From Aerococcaceae bacterium DSM 111176 (lineage in GTDB: Bacteria > Bacillota > Bacilli > Lactobacillales > Aerococcaceae), in contig JACBXN010000034.1 in the NCBI GenBank assembly GCA_015863215.1, forward strand, positions 1 through 64,000: 64,000 nucleotides of DNA, written 5' to 3'. The translations under genes were made by a program, and so were the position numbers. Below, in pieces: positions 35,185-43,952 of this stretch. Positions within the stretch are counted from its first letter, which is position 1. The number at the start of each line of letters is the position of its first letter. The notes under the pieces were generated by a model that ran no database searches, was not told where the DNA came from, and saw only the letters and a list, made by a program, of their open reading frames with translations.

Positions 35185-36051
35185 TTAAGCTTTTTGAATT
35201 ACTGTTTGAATTCCAGCTGGGTCTTTTAATGTAATAAATTGGTCGTCTTCGATGAATGGATGTTTCGCTTCATTTAAACGTTCAATGATTGTATTGAAGT
35301 CCTCTTCGTTAGCGCTCCAAATGACTGATCTTAATCCTTGTGTATCTTCAGCAGCTGCTGGGATGTTTGAACCTTTCCATAAGTTAGCGCCTAAATGGTG
35401 GTGCTCTTCACCTGTTGCCATAAATAGAGCAGATTCACCCATTAAGAATTTAGCACCTAGACCTAATAATTCGTGGTAAAATTCTAAAGTATCATTTAAG
35501 TCTGCAACGTGTAAATGGACATGTCCCATCACAGTTCCTGTTGGCATACCTTGGTAGTTATCTTGGGTAGCTGTAGATAATACTCCTTCGACATCCATTG
35601 GTTCTACAATTCCAGGAATTGTTCCGTCTTCATTGTATTCCCATTCAGATTTGGCTTTATCAACATAAATTTCAATACCATTTCCTTCGATATCATCTAA
35701 GTAAAGAGCTTCACTATACCCATGGTTACTTGCTCCTGTAATTGGAGTTTGTGTTGTTACCATATGTTTGATGATATTCCCTAAATCTGAACGTGTAGGT
35801 AACATCAATGCTAAGTGGTAAAGCCCGGTTGTTCTTTCTTCCTTAGGCGTTTCAGTTGAGTAGATACGAATTAATTCTTCGTCGCTCGATACACCTAATG
35901 AAATCCATTTGTCAGCAGAGTCTTCGTTTAAACGTTTTAAACCAATGCGCTCAATATAAAATGTAGCTAAAGCTTCAGGGTTTTGTGCGTTTAAATAAAC
36001 GGCAGAGGTAGTAATGTTTGTGTTTGATTGTGTTAATGGATTAATTGTCAT
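35185..36051 (-). CDS. VOC-family ring-cleaving dioxygenase / glyoxalase-like protein (CatE-like)
   Basis: A 288-residue protein made of two vicinal-oxygen-chelate modules. The first (residues 15-130) has AVYLNAQNPEALATFYIERIGL and LYHLALMLP. The second (about 170-285) has MGHVHLHVADLNDTLEFYHELLGLG. Metal-ligand candidates are the histidine of GHVHLHV, the histidine of YHLALML and the glutamate in GIEIYVDK. This layout matches Bacillus CatE/YfiE catechol-2,3-dioxygenase-like proteins. The substrate is unproven. The start at 36051 follows GAGAGGA. A consensus minus-strand promoter lies 37 bp upstream. Monocistronic. Confidence 0.85.
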   Translation of the reverse strand: MTINPLTQSNTNITTSAVYLNAQNPEALATFYIERIGLKRLNEDSADKWISLGVSSDEELIRIYSTETPKEERTTGLYHLALMLPTRSDLGNIIKHMVTTQTPITGASNHGYSEALYLDDIEGNGIEIYVDKAKSEWEYNEDGTIPGIVEPMDVEGVLSTATQDNYQGMPTGTVMGHVHLHVADLNDTLEFYHELLGLGAKFLMGESALFMATGEEHHHLGANLWKGSNIPAAAEDTQGLRSVIWSANEEDFNTIIERLNEAKHPFIEDDQFITLKDPAGIQTVIQKA

Positions 36052-36087
36052 TTGATTAATTCCTCTCTTAATAAGTATTTCGAAAAT

Positions 36088-36116
36088 AATTATATTTAAT
36101 TCGAAGTAATTTGTCA
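36088..36116 (-). promoter_or_regulatory. promoter of the VOC dioxygenase gene
   Basis: On the minus strand TTGACA (36116-36111) and TATAAT (36093-36088) are 17 bp apart, both perfect. The gene should be well expressed unless repressed; no operator is obvious. Confidence 0.9.
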
Positions 36117-36199
36117 ACATAAATTATCTAAATATTCATCATAATCGACAATGTTACTCAAATTAAGTATAATGTATCTATAGAAGGAGGATGAATACT

Positions 36200-36769
36200 A
36201 TGAATTTTGCAATTACGCTTATCGTTATTATGCTTGTACTCCTATTTATTGGTGGCATTTGGATTTCAGTTTATAATAAATTAATTCGCCGCCGTAACTG
36301 GGTAACTGAAGCATTTAGTCAAATTGATGTACAATTACAACGTCGTAATGATTTAATCCCCAATTTAGTGAATACAGTTAAAGGGTATGCTGCTCACGAA
36401 AGCGAAACATTAGAAGCTGTTACAAAAGCACGTCAACAGCTAATTAATATTTCAGGTGACGCAGATCCAACTGAAGTTAATGCCATTTCCAATCAATTAA
36501 CGTCAGCATTATCTCGTTTAATTGCTGTAGCTGAGCAATATCCGGATCTAAAGGCAAATACTAACTTCTTACAATTACAAACGACTTTAGAAGAGTTAGA
36601 GAAACAAATCGCCATTGCTCGTCAATTATATAATTCAAGTGTTACAGAATACAATAATGACCGTGAACAATTCCCTAATAGTATCGTGGCAGGTATCCAT
36701 AATTTTGAACGTGAAGCTGTATTGGAAGCACCAGCAGAAGCGCGTCAGGTACCAACGGTAGAATTTTAA
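36200..36769 (+). CDS. lemA: LemA family membrane protein
   Basis: A 189-residue protein with an N-terminal membrane segment (ITLIVIMLVLLFIGGIWISVYN) and a long helical cytoplasmic or extracytoplasmic bundle. The LemA signature RRNWVTEAFSQIDVQLQRRNDLIPNLVNTVKGYAAHE and the C-terminal YNNDREQFPNSIVA are present. The family's function is poorly understood; partners are often HtpX proteases or DUF2207/TPM proteins. Here it stands alone, while a DUF2207 protein lies 20 kb away. AAGGAGG is nine bases before the ATG at 36200, and the ATG at 36191 abuts it, so 36200 is chosen. Confidence 0.93.
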   Translation: MNFAITLIVIMLVLLFIGGIWISVYNKLIRRRNWVTEAFSQIDVQLQRRNDLIPNLVNTVKGYAAHESETLEAVTKARQQLINISGDADPTEVNAISNQLTSALSRLIAVAEQYPDLKANTNFLQLQTTLEELEKQIAIARQLYNSSVTEYNNDREQFPNSIVAGIHNFEREAVLEAPAEARQVPTVEF

Positions 36770-36822
36770 TTCAACGGAACGTTTGAATTAACTATAAATA
36801 ATCTATACTGATTAGCTTTATT

Positions 36823-36896
36823 AGGCGTTAATTTGCCATAACAAATCACAGCTCGAGTGGCTGGAGAAATTTTGTTATGGCGGTTAGCGCCTTTTT
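36823..36896 (+). terminator. long-stem terminator with internal mini-hairpin after lemA
   Basis: AGGCGTTAATTTGCCATAACAAA from 36823 pairs with the segment ending at 36892 (TTTGTTATGGC-GGTTAGCGCCT), about 21 pairs with small irregularities, then five T. The 26-base loop contains CAGC/GCTG complementarity. The rest of the lemA-37146 gap, 36897-37040, shows nothing further. Confidence 0.75.
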
Positions 36897-37041
36897 ATCT
36901 ACAAAAAAATCATTTTGATAACTGAAATCCTAATTAAGTTAAGTTTGCAAATCATTAAGATAAGTATAATAAATATTTATTATGCTGATTATTTGATGAT
37001 GCGCATTATTTCACGAAATATCAGGCATTTTCCATATCAAA

Positions 37042-37071
37042 TTGCTAAAGTAATACAGAATGTAGTATAAT
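37042..37071 (+). promoter_or_regulatory. promoter of the gene at 37146
   Basis: TTGCTA (37042-37047) and a perfect TATAAT (37066-37071) are 18 bp apart. It probably drives the unknown gene plus ddl and murF. Confidence 0.6.
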
Positions 37072-37145
37072 TTGCTAGTGATAGATAATCATTCATTTTA
37101 AGAAAAACAAGTAATGAAAAGATAAGTAAGGAGGGATAACCAAAA

Positions 37146-37892
37146 ATGAAAGATTTATACGTTCATTATGAAACAGTAACGAATCATGTGCTGACACGTG
37201 GCGTTGACTTAATCCATGATGATTTTTCAAATGAGTTTTTCCCGGAAAATATGATATTGTCAGAGGAACCGGTGGATATCGGACGTTTTGATGCACAAAC
37301 CAATTTTAAAGTTTTACGGGGCCGTCAGGAAGTGATGCATTATATGCAAACAGTTTATAGTGAGAAAATACGGATATCTAACTGGACTGACTTTGAGACA
37401 ATTGAATCAATGCATTTACTAGAGCCGAGTGAGATTGCGGAAATTCTTTATTTATTCCATTCATCACGTCCTATTCGCTCAGCATTTTTTTATAAGTTAC
37501 AAAATAATTATGTGTTTCTAACACTACCTAATGGGTTGAATAAAACGTATTACCGGCATATCAATCATTTCTTCCCCCGTTTTAGTCGGGTGATGACTAA
37601 AGCCATGGAAGAGGTTATTAACGACACGCGCAGCTTTTTTACAAAGAAAGTACGCTTAGAGAAAATGCCAGAGGCAATGAGTGAAGCATTATTAGATGAC
37701 TTCAAGAATGGTTTGAAAATTAATTTAAATCAAAGTTATACCGCAGATAGTATTTATTATATCCCATTAGATATAATAGAAGATGACTTATCTAAGTTAA
37801 CGGTTAATCAAAGGCCCAAAGAGCATATTGCATTAATCAGCTATAATCAAAATACCAAAGAATGGCAACTAGAAAGAATTGAACATCAGTAA
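37146..37892 (+). CDS. conserved-looking hypothetical protein upstream of ddl
   Basis: A 248-residue soluble protein I do not recognise. It has no signal peptide or membrane segment. It mixes predicted strands and helices and has an aromatic, basic centre (AFFYKLQNNYVFLTLPNGLNK, YYRHINHFFPRFSRVMTKAM). No catalytic motif is visible. GGAGGG lies upstream of the ATG. It is the first gene of an apparent operon with ddl (14-bp gap) and murF, so a link to cell-wall synthesis or its control is possible but unsupported by the protein itself. Confidence 0.7.
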   Translation: MKDLYVHYETVTNHVLTRGVDLIHDDFSNEFFPENMILSEEPVDIGRFDAQTNFKVLRGRQEVMHYMQTVYSEKIRISNWTDFETIESMHLLEPSEIAEILYLFHSSRPIRSAFFYKLQNNYVFLTLPNGLNKTYYRHINHFFPRFSRVMTKAMEEVINDTRSFFTKKVRLEKMPEAMSEALLDDFKNGLKINLNQSYTADSIYYIPLDIIEDDLSKLTVNQRPKEHIALISYNQNTKEWQLERIEHQ

Positions 37893-37905
37893 ATGGAGGT
37901 TTAGA

Positions 37906-38955
37906 ATGAAAGTAACAGTATTGTATGGTGGACAGAGTGCGGAGCATGATATTTCAATTTTATCTGCTCATAACATTATATCTTCCCTAATCCGATCTGA
38001 ATATCAAGTGGATCCTGTCTATATTACTCGTGAGGGATCATGGTTAAAAGGTAAGGAAATCAATGATTTTATTGAAGACTCAAATGAATTAAAATTAAGT
38101 CTAGAAGATGATAATGTTTCGCCAATTGATATCAACCAACTTGTAGAAGAGAAAAATATTGTCTTTCCTGCACTTCATGGACCAAACGGTGAGGATGGAA
38201 CAATTCAAGGTTTCTTAGAGGTATTAAATTTACCTTATGTAGGTTGTGGTGTGGCAGCCAGTGCCAATGGGATGGATAAAATTGTATCTAAGCAACTATT
38301 CTCCCAAGCGGATTTACCACAACTACCTTATGTTGCCTTTACCGAGCATGATTGGAAGCATGAGCAACAAGAATTAATACAACAATGTGAAGGTAGTCTA
38401 CTTTACCCATTATTTGTAAAACCAGCAAATATGGGATCGAGTGTTGGAATTTCACGTGTTGAAAATGAAGCTGAATTAATCAACGCAGTAGATGAGGCTT
38501 TAAAATATGATCGCCGTATTGTAGTAGAACAAGGTATTACTGCAGATGAGTGCGAAGTGGCTGTCTTAGGAAATAGCGACATCAACTTAAGTGTTGTAGG
38601 TCGTTTAGTTAAAACATCTGAATTTTATGATTATGACGAGAAATATATCAATAATCAAGTAGAGATGGAAATCCCAGCCAATTTAGCGCCTGAAGTTGCA
38701 ACACGTATTCAAGAATATGCTCATCGTGCTTATAAAGCGATTGATGGGGCTGGTTTAGCCCGTGTTGATTTCTTTGTAACGAGTAATAATGATATTTATA
38801 TTAACGAAATTAATACAATGCCAGGGTTTACCGAATTCAGTATGTATCCTGTTTTATGGCAAGAAACCGGTATTAATGAACGCGACCTAATTGAAGAATT
38901 GATCCAATTAGGATTACGACGTTATGAAACAAAACAAGGTTTTGAAGCGGAATAG
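37906..38955 (+). CDS. ddl: D-alanine--D-alanine ligase
   Basis: A 349-residue ATP-grasp ligase that makes the D-Ala-D-Ala dipeptide for peptidoglycan. It has VLYGGQSAEHDISILSA at the N terminus, FPALHGPNGEDGTIQG, the ATP-site KPANMGSSVGISRV and the C-terminal EINTMPGFTEFSMYP. The omega loop reads EFYDYDEKY. The tyrosine there is the D-Ala type, while D-lactate ligases have Phe, so vancomycin susceptibility would be expected from this enzyme. TGGAGG precedes the ATG at 37906. It is followed 11 bp later by murF. Confidence 0.96.
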   Translation: MKVTVLYGGQSAEHDISILSAHNIISSLIRSEYQVDPVYITREGSWLKGKEINDFIEDSNELKLSLEDDNVSPIDINQLVEEKNIVFPALHGPNGEDGTIQGFLEVLNLPYVGCGVAASANGMDKIVSKQLFSQADLPQLPYVAFTEHDWKHEQQELIQQCEGSLLYPLFVKPANMGSSVGISRVENEAELINAVDEALKYDRRIVVEQGITADECEVAVLGNSDINLSVVGRLVKTSEFYDYDEKYINNQVEMEIPANLAPEVATRIQEYAHRAYKAIDGAGLARVDFFVTSNNDIYINEINTMPGFTEFSMYPVLWQETGINERDLIEELIQLGLRRYETKQGFEAE

Positions 38956-38966
38956 GAGAGGTATAA

Positions 38967-40373
38967 TTGAAAGCATTAACGATAGCTCAAATACTTGAGG
39001 CAGTTAAGCGAAGTGAATATCAGGGGGACAAACTTGAATTAGCAGTGACTCAAGTTGAATTTGATTCAAGAAAAATAAGTAATGGTACTTTGTTTGTTCC
39101 ACTTACTGGTGGGACAACGGACGGTCATTCTTATATCGAAGCGGCTATCGCAAAAGGGGCAACGGTAACTTTTTGGGAAAAAGGCCATGAAATTGAAGCA
39201 CCATCTGATCAAATCGAAGTGATTTATGTGGAAGATACGCTCCAAGCTTTTCAAGAATTAGCGCATTTTTACCGTCAATTATTAAATCCAACAGTCATTG
39301 GAATTACAGGTAGTAATGGTAAAACAACAACAAAAGATATGACCGCCAATGTCTTAACAACTAGATTCCGAGTTCATAAAACACAAGGGAATTACAATAA
39401 CGAAATTGGTGTCCCGTATACAATTCTTGAAATGCCTGAAGATACTGAAGTTTTAGTATGTGAAATGGGAATGAGCGGTTTTGGCGAGATTGCGGAATTA
39501 AGTCGCATTGCTGAACCAGATATTGCTGTAATCACACTAATTGGTGAGAGCCACCTTGAACATTTAGGGTCGCGCGCAGGGATTGCTCAAGCAAAACTTG
39601 AAATTTTAGAGGGCGTACGTGAAGATGCGGTGCTTATTTATCCACATGCTGAAACACTCATTAACCAAGAATGGCCTCAGGGAGTAGAGATAGCCAAACG
39701 TATCGGCGTTGGTTTTACTGAAGACGCGGACGTCTATGGTTACGATTTAACTGAAGAACAATCAAGAACGTATTTTAGAACGAACTTAGAACCTGATGTA
39801 TTAAGCATGATTCCAATTATGGGAGCATATAATGTATCCAATGCTTTGATTGCACTTGCAGTAGCTGAACAACTTGACGTTCCAACTGAGCAAGCTATTT
39901 TCCAATTAGCTCAATTTAAATTGACAGCCAATCGTTTGGAATGGTTAGAAACAACACAAGGTGCACAATTATTAAACGATGCATATAATGCTAGCTTGAC
40001 ATCAATGAGCTCAGTTATTGGTACCTTTTCAAATCTGGTCATTGACGAAACGCAACAAAGATCACTCTTAATAGGCGATATTCGTGAATTAGGTCCGGAA
40101 AGTGAAGCGATGCACCGTTCTTTAAAAGATGTGATTGATGCGTCAAAAATTAATAAAGTCTATCTTTTTGGTGAGGAGATGGGGGCTTTATATGAAGAAT
40201 TGCAGCAGACATTTTCCGCTGACAATTTATTTTATGAAGCAGAGGATCACCAAATAATGATTAATAGATTAGAAAACACTTTAAATGATAAAGACTTAAT
40301 TTTAGTGAAATCAAGTTTTGGTACTGATTTATTAAGCATTGTTAGCGCATTAACTGGCGTAAAAACAAAATGA
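38967..40373 (+). CDS. murF: UDP-N-acetylmuramoyl-tripeptide--D-alanyl-D-alanine ligase
   Basis: A 468-residue Mur ligase that adds D-Ala-D-Ala to the UDP-MurNAc tripeptide. Domain 1 (FDSRKISNGTLFVPLTGGTTDGHSYI) binds the nucleotide, the P-loop is GITGSNGKTTTKDM, and the central motifs TQGNYNNEIGVP, MGMSGFGEI and LLNDAYNA are present. The start codon is TTG with AGGAGAGG upstream. It uses the product of ddl directly before it. The usual order ddl-murF-cshA is kept. Confidence 0.96.
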   Translation: MKALTIAQILEAVKRSEYQGDKLELAVTQVEFDSRKISNGTLFVPLTGGTTDGHSYIEAAIAKGATVTFWEKGHEIEAPSDQIEVIYVEDTLQAFQELAHFYRQLLNPTVIGITGSNGKTTTKDMTANVLTTRFRVHKTQGNYNNEIGVPYTILEMPEDTEVLVCEMGMSGFGEIAELSRIAEPDIAVITLIGESHLEHLGSRAGIAQAKLEILEGVREDAVLIYPHAETLINQEWPQGVEIAKRIGVGFTEDADVYGYDLTEEQSRTYFRTNLEPDVLSMIPIMGAYNVSNALIALAVAEQLDVPTEQAIFQLAQFKLTANRLEWLETTQGAQLLNDAYNASLTSMSSVIGTFSNLVIDETQQRSLLIGDIRELGPESEAMHRSLKDVIDASKINKVYLFGEEMGALYEELQQTFSADNLFYEAEDHQIMINRLENTLNDKDLILVKSSFGTDLLSIVSALTGVKTK

Positions 40374-40385
40374 GAAAGTTTCTAT

Positions 40386-40414
40386 TTGTTGCAATAGGTA
40401 AACCATGTTACAAT
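40386..40414 (+). promoter_or_regulatory. cshA promoter with extended -10
   Basis: TTGTTG (40386-40391) and TACAAT (40409-40414) are 17 bp apart, with TG at 40406-40407 forming an extended -10. Transcription would start near 40421, leaving a leader of about 330 nt. Confidence 0.7.
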
Positions 40415-40420
40415 GTACTA

Positions 40421-40751
40421 AGTAACATATCGGTTTAAAAATAATCTGGCCGCTGAACCGTCCGCATGTCATTACTATGTGGGGAGAGTTTTGCGGTTTT
40501 TGTGTTACTAGGCTAAATTTGGATTCAAGAGACAATATGTCTAATAGATTTTCTATTGACTTATATTTTAATAATGAGGACATTACTAAATTGCCTAGTA
40601 TCGTCCTAAAATGTAAAAGAGGATGAGCTTAATGAATGTAGCTCGTCCTAGACTAAAGGACAAAATAAATCTAGTCCTTTTGTTGTCCCAAATATTCAGA
40701 ACAGTGGACTAAATGGATGTAAATAGATAAACAAGAAAAGGAAATGATAAA
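40421..40751 (+). promoter_or_regulatory. long structured 5' leader of cshA
   Basis: No reading frame is evident in this 330-nt stretch, but several local hairpins are. CGGTT (40431) pairs with AACCG. CCGCAT pairs with ATGTGG around 40463-40483. AGTAACA near 40421 pairs with TGTTACT at 40502. A 10-bp stem joins AGGATGAGCT (40620-40629) and AGCTCGTCCT (40640-40649). AAAGGAC (40655-40661) pairs with GTCCTTT (40674-40680), followed by a short T run. Long leaders of this kind precede cold-shock and DEAD-box helicase mRNAs that are controlled post-transcriptionally. Confidence 0.6.
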
Positions 40752-42344
40752 TTGAAATTTAACGAATTAAAATTAGATAGTCGTACTTTAGAAACATTAC
40801 ACGAATTAGGATTTGAGGAACCAACTCCAATTCAACAACAATCAATCCCAGTTGCATTAGAAGGCCGTGACATGATTGGTCAAGCTCAAACAGGTACTGG
40901 TAAGACAGCAGCATTTGGTTTACCAATGTTAGAATTAATTAATCCTGAAGAGAAAACAATCCAAGGACTTGTAGTCGCTCCTACACGTGAGTTAGCAATT
41001 CAAGTTCAAGAGGAATTATTCCGTTTAGGAAAAGGCGTACGCGCTCGTGTATTCCCAGTTTACGGTGGAGCACCAATTGGTAAACAAATCGAACGTATTA
41101 AACGTAATAACCCACAAGTTATTGTAGGAACACCTGGTCGTATTATCGACTTAATCAAACGCCGTGTCTTAAAATTAGACGCATTAAAAATGCTAGTATT
41201 AGACGAAGCGGATGAGATGTTAAATATGGGATTCATCGATGATATTCGTGAAATCTTCAACAGTACTCCTGCTTCACGTCAAACAATGTTATTTAGTGCA
41301 ACAATGCCTCCAGCGGTTAAGAAATTAGGCCAACAATTCTTAACAAATCCAGAGCATGTGAAAATTGAAGCTAAAGAAATGACAGCTGATTTAATTGATC
41401 AATACTTTATTAAATCACAAGATAATGAGAAGTTTGATATCTTAACACGTTTAATTGATACTCAAACACCGAAACAATCAATCATTTTCTGTCGTACGAA
41501 AAAACGTGTTGACGAAGTTGGTCGTGGTTTAAGCTTACGTGGTTATAATTCAGAATTAATCCATGGTGATGTTACTCAACAAAAACGTACAAGCGTTATT
41601 AAAGAATTCCGTCAAGGAAATGTTGAAATTTTAGTAGCGACAGACGTTGCTGCACGTGGATTAGATATTTCTGGTGTAACACATGTTTACAACTATGATA
41701 TCCCACAAGACCCTGAGTCTTACGTTCACCGTATTGGTCGTACAGGTCGTGCAGGTGCTGATGGTATGTCAATTACATTTGTTATTCCGAACGAAATGGC
41801 TTACTTAAAAACAATTGAAGACTTAACACGTAAGCAAATGACACCAATGCGTCCACCAACTGACGAAGAAGCACAACAAGGTCAAATCCAAGCGATTGTA
41901 GATCAAGTAAATGGTATTTTAGAAGAAGGAAATGTGGATCATTTAAGAAACTCTGCTAAAGTTTTATTAAACCACTATGAAGTAAATGATTTAGTAGCAG
42001 CATTATTAAGCCAATTAATTAATGATACTAATAATGTTGATGTATTCATCTCACCTCAAAAACCGTTACCAAACCCGAATAAAAAATCTCGTGGTGGTAA
42101 TAAAGGTGGCGGAAACTACCGTGGTGGTAAACGTCGCCGTAATGATCGTGGCCGTGGTGGTAACCGTCAAGATGATCGTCGTGGTGGTGGAGAACGTCGT
42201 GGTGGCGGAGGAAACCGTGACCGAAACCGTGATGACAGAAACAACAATCGTTCAAATGACGGACAACAAGGCCGTAAAGAACGTTCATACAACAAAAACA
42301 ACAAACATTCAAAAAACTTTAAAATCAAACAAAAAAATGATTAA
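40752..42344 (+). CDS. cshA: DEAD-box RNA helicase CshA
   Basis: A 530-residue ATP-dependent RNA helicase for ribosome assembly and mRNA decay in the degradosome. The Q motif (GFEEPTPIQQQSIP), motif I AQTGTGKTAA, PTRELA, DEAD in VLDEADEM, SAT, and motif VI HRIGRTGRAG are all present. After residue 430 comes a tail of about 90 residues that is very rich in Arg and Gly (RGGNKGGGNYRGGKRRRN and similar), an RNA-binding RGG tail. The start codon is TTG with AAAAGGA upstream. The Gly/Arg-coding stretch creates long open frames on the other strands that are not genes. Confidence 0.95.
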   Translation: MKFNELKLDSRTLETLHELGFEEPTPIQQQSIPVALEGRDMIGQAQTGTGKTAAFGLPMLELINPEEKTIQGLVVAPTRELAIQVQEELFRLGKGVRARVFPVYGGAPIGKQIERIKRNNPQVIVGTPGRIIDLIKRRVLKLDALKMLVLDEADEMLNMGFIDDIREIFNSTPASRQTMLFSATMPPAVKKLGQQFLTNPEHVKIEAKEMTADLIDQYFIKSQDNEKFDILTRLIDTQTPKQSIIFCRTKKRVDEVGRGLSLRGYNSELIHGDVTQQKRTSVIKEFRQGNVEILVATDVAARGLDISGVTHVYNYDIPQDPESYVHRIGRTGRAGADGMSITFVIPNEMAYLKTIEDLTRKQMTPMRPPTDEEAQQGQIQAIVDQVNGILEEGNVDHLRNSAKVLLNHYEVNDLVAALLSQLINDTNNVDVFISPQKPLPNPNKKSRGGNKGGGNYRGGKRRRNDRGRGGNRQDDRRGGGERRGGGGNRDRNRDDRNNNRSNDGQQGRKERSYNKNNKHSKNFKIKQKND

Positions 42345-42355
42345 GGAAAGATAAT

Positions 42356-42766
42356 ATGCGTATAGGAACAGATATCGTCGAAATTAACCGCATTAAAGGT
42401 GCGGTTGACCGAAGCGTTAAATTCGCTGAACGTATTTTGACTATAAACGAATTAGCTATTTACGAAAGTTACCCAGAAATACGACGCTATGAATTTTTAG
42501 CGGGTCGTTTTTCTGCTAAGGAAGCGTATGGTAAAGCGTTACGAACGGGTGTCGGAACGCGCGTTAAATTTGTTGATATTGAAATCCTACCAGATAATTC
42601 TGGTGTACCGCATATTACAAGTGGGCCCATCGTAAATGGTGCCCACATTAGTATTAGCCATGCTAAAGAATATGCCACTGCTGTGGCACTGATTGAATTA
42701 AATGAAGATGATATTGAACAACAATTAAGTGTATTCCATCGTAACAAGGAGGAGCAAAATGGTTAA
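42356..42766 (+). CDS. acpS: holo-[acyl-carrier-protein] synthase
   Basis: A 136-residue enzyme that moves phosphopantetheine from CoA to acyl carrier protein. The Mg2+-site Asp is in MRIGTDIVEI, the Glu in GRFSAKEAYGKAL. HISISHAKEYATAVALIE closes the core fold. The protein is about 15 residues longer than typical AcpS, with a charged tail (EDDIEQQLSVFHRNKEEQ). The gene starts 11 bp after cshA and overlaps alr by 8 nt, its last codons holding the alr ribosome-binding site. Confidence 0.95.
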   Translation: MRIGTDIVEINRIKGAVDRSVKFAERILTINELAIYESYPEIRRYEFLAGRFSAKEAYGKALRTGVGTRVKFVDIEILPDNSGVPHITSGPIVNGAHISISHAKEYATAVALIELNEDDIEQQLSVFHRNKEEQNG

Positions 42767-43937
42767 ATCAAGTATCCATCGTCCAACTAAAGCGACTGTT
42801 AATTTAAAAGCGATTGAGCACAATGTCAAATGGCTCAAATCCCAAATTGATGATGAGCAAAAGATTTATGCAACTGTCAAAGCAGATGGTTATGGGCATG
42901 GAGCTGTAGCCGTTTCAAGAGCAGCACTTCAAGCAGGAGCAAATGGCTTGGCTGTAGCTACAGTTGATGAAGCGATTGAAATTAGACAAGCTGGTTTAAT
43001 CCAGGTGCCTATTTTAGTACTTGGTTTAACTGATCCTCATGGAATCGCGGACATTCTTCACTATAATTTAACCATTACTGTGGGGGATGCAGAATTCTTC
43101 AGATTAGCATACCAGCATTTGGAAGATAATGATCAGTTATCGCTTCTTTCTTTATATAAATTAGACAGTCACTTAGCGATTGATACTGGTATGTCTAGAA
43201 TCGGAGTTACCACCAAAGACGCCGTTGTTACTTTTGCTGAGGAAATAAAGGCATTTCCTTGGGTTAATTGGACAGGTGCGTTTACGCATTTTTCAACAGC
43301 CGGCGGGGGACCTGAAGAGTATATCGAGTATCAATGGCAGGTTTGGCAAGAATTGAATGAAGCTTTACCTGAAAGTGTGACAGAACGCCATTTTGCTAAT
43401 TCAGCAATGGGTATGTGGCACAATGAAAAGTCACCTAAGTCGACAATTATTCGCTTTGGTATCGCCATGTATGGGATTGATCCTAAGGATTCGGTGATGG
43501 GTGATGAGGGATTAAAATCAGTGGAAGAAGCAAGTATTGCTGCCCTGAAACCAGCATTGGAGTTAACGACGGAAATAATCCATGTTAAAGAAGTACCGGC
43601 TGGAACATCTATCAGTTATGGTGCAACTTATCAGAGTAGTGAACCGGAGTGGATTGCGACTTTACCGATTGGTTACGCAGATGGATGGCAACGTTATTAC
43701 CGTGTGGTTCCTGTTTTGATTGATGGTAAGTATGCTGAAGTTGCAGGGGTAATCAATATGGATCAAATGATGATTCGTTTGCCTAAAGCTTATCCGGTTG
43801 GAACAACAGTCACGTTGATTGGTAAAAATGGTCAATTAGAAAATCATCCCAGTTTAATTGCTAAGAGAGTGGGAACCATTGGCTATGAGATTTTAACGTC
43901 AATTGGTCCGCGCGTTCCTAGAGTTTATCTTTCATAA
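42759..43937 (+). CDS. alr: alanine racemase
   Basis: A 392-residue PLP enzyme that makes D-alanine for ddl. The PLP lysine is in ATVKADGYGHG, and the second catalytic base, tyrosine, in SISYGATY. HLAIDTGMSRIG and NMDQMMIR are family motifs. The start at 42759 has AAGGAGG seven bases upstream; a longer in-frame form lacks a site. Together with acpS, ddl and murF it forms the widespread Bacillota cell-wall block. The toxin-antitoxin pair that often follows alr is not present. Confidence 0.96.
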   Translation: MVKSSIHRPTKATVNLKAIEHNVKWLKSQIDDEQKIYATVKADGYGHGAVAVSRAALQAGANGLAVATVDEAIEIRQAGLIQVPILVLGLTDPHGIADILHYNLTITVGDAEFFRLAYQHLEDNDQLSLLSLYKLDSHLAIDTGMSRIGVTTKDAVVTFAEEIKAFPWVNWTGAFTHFSTAGGGPEEYIEYQWQVWQELNEALPESVTERHFANSAMGMWHNEKSPKSTIIRFGIAMYGIDPKDSVMGDEGLKSVEEASIAALKPALELTTEIIHVKEVPAGTSISYGATYQSSEPEWIATLPIGYADGWQRYYRVVPVLIDGKYAEVAGVINMDQMMIRLPKAYPVGTTVTLIGKNGQLENHPSLIAKRVGTIGYEILTSIGPRVPRVYLS

Positions 43938-43952
43938 TTAGGAGGAATCGAT

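Noticed and set aside
36823-36896. Riboswitch or tRNA-like structure
   Set aside because: No conserved aptamer or tRNA sequence is recognisable, and the T tail fits a long-stem terminator.
42022-42354. Open frames on both strands over the end of cshA (for example 42046-42312 minus)
   Set aside because: They arise from the Arg/Gly-rich coding stretch of cshA; the products are His/Val repeats with no start signal.
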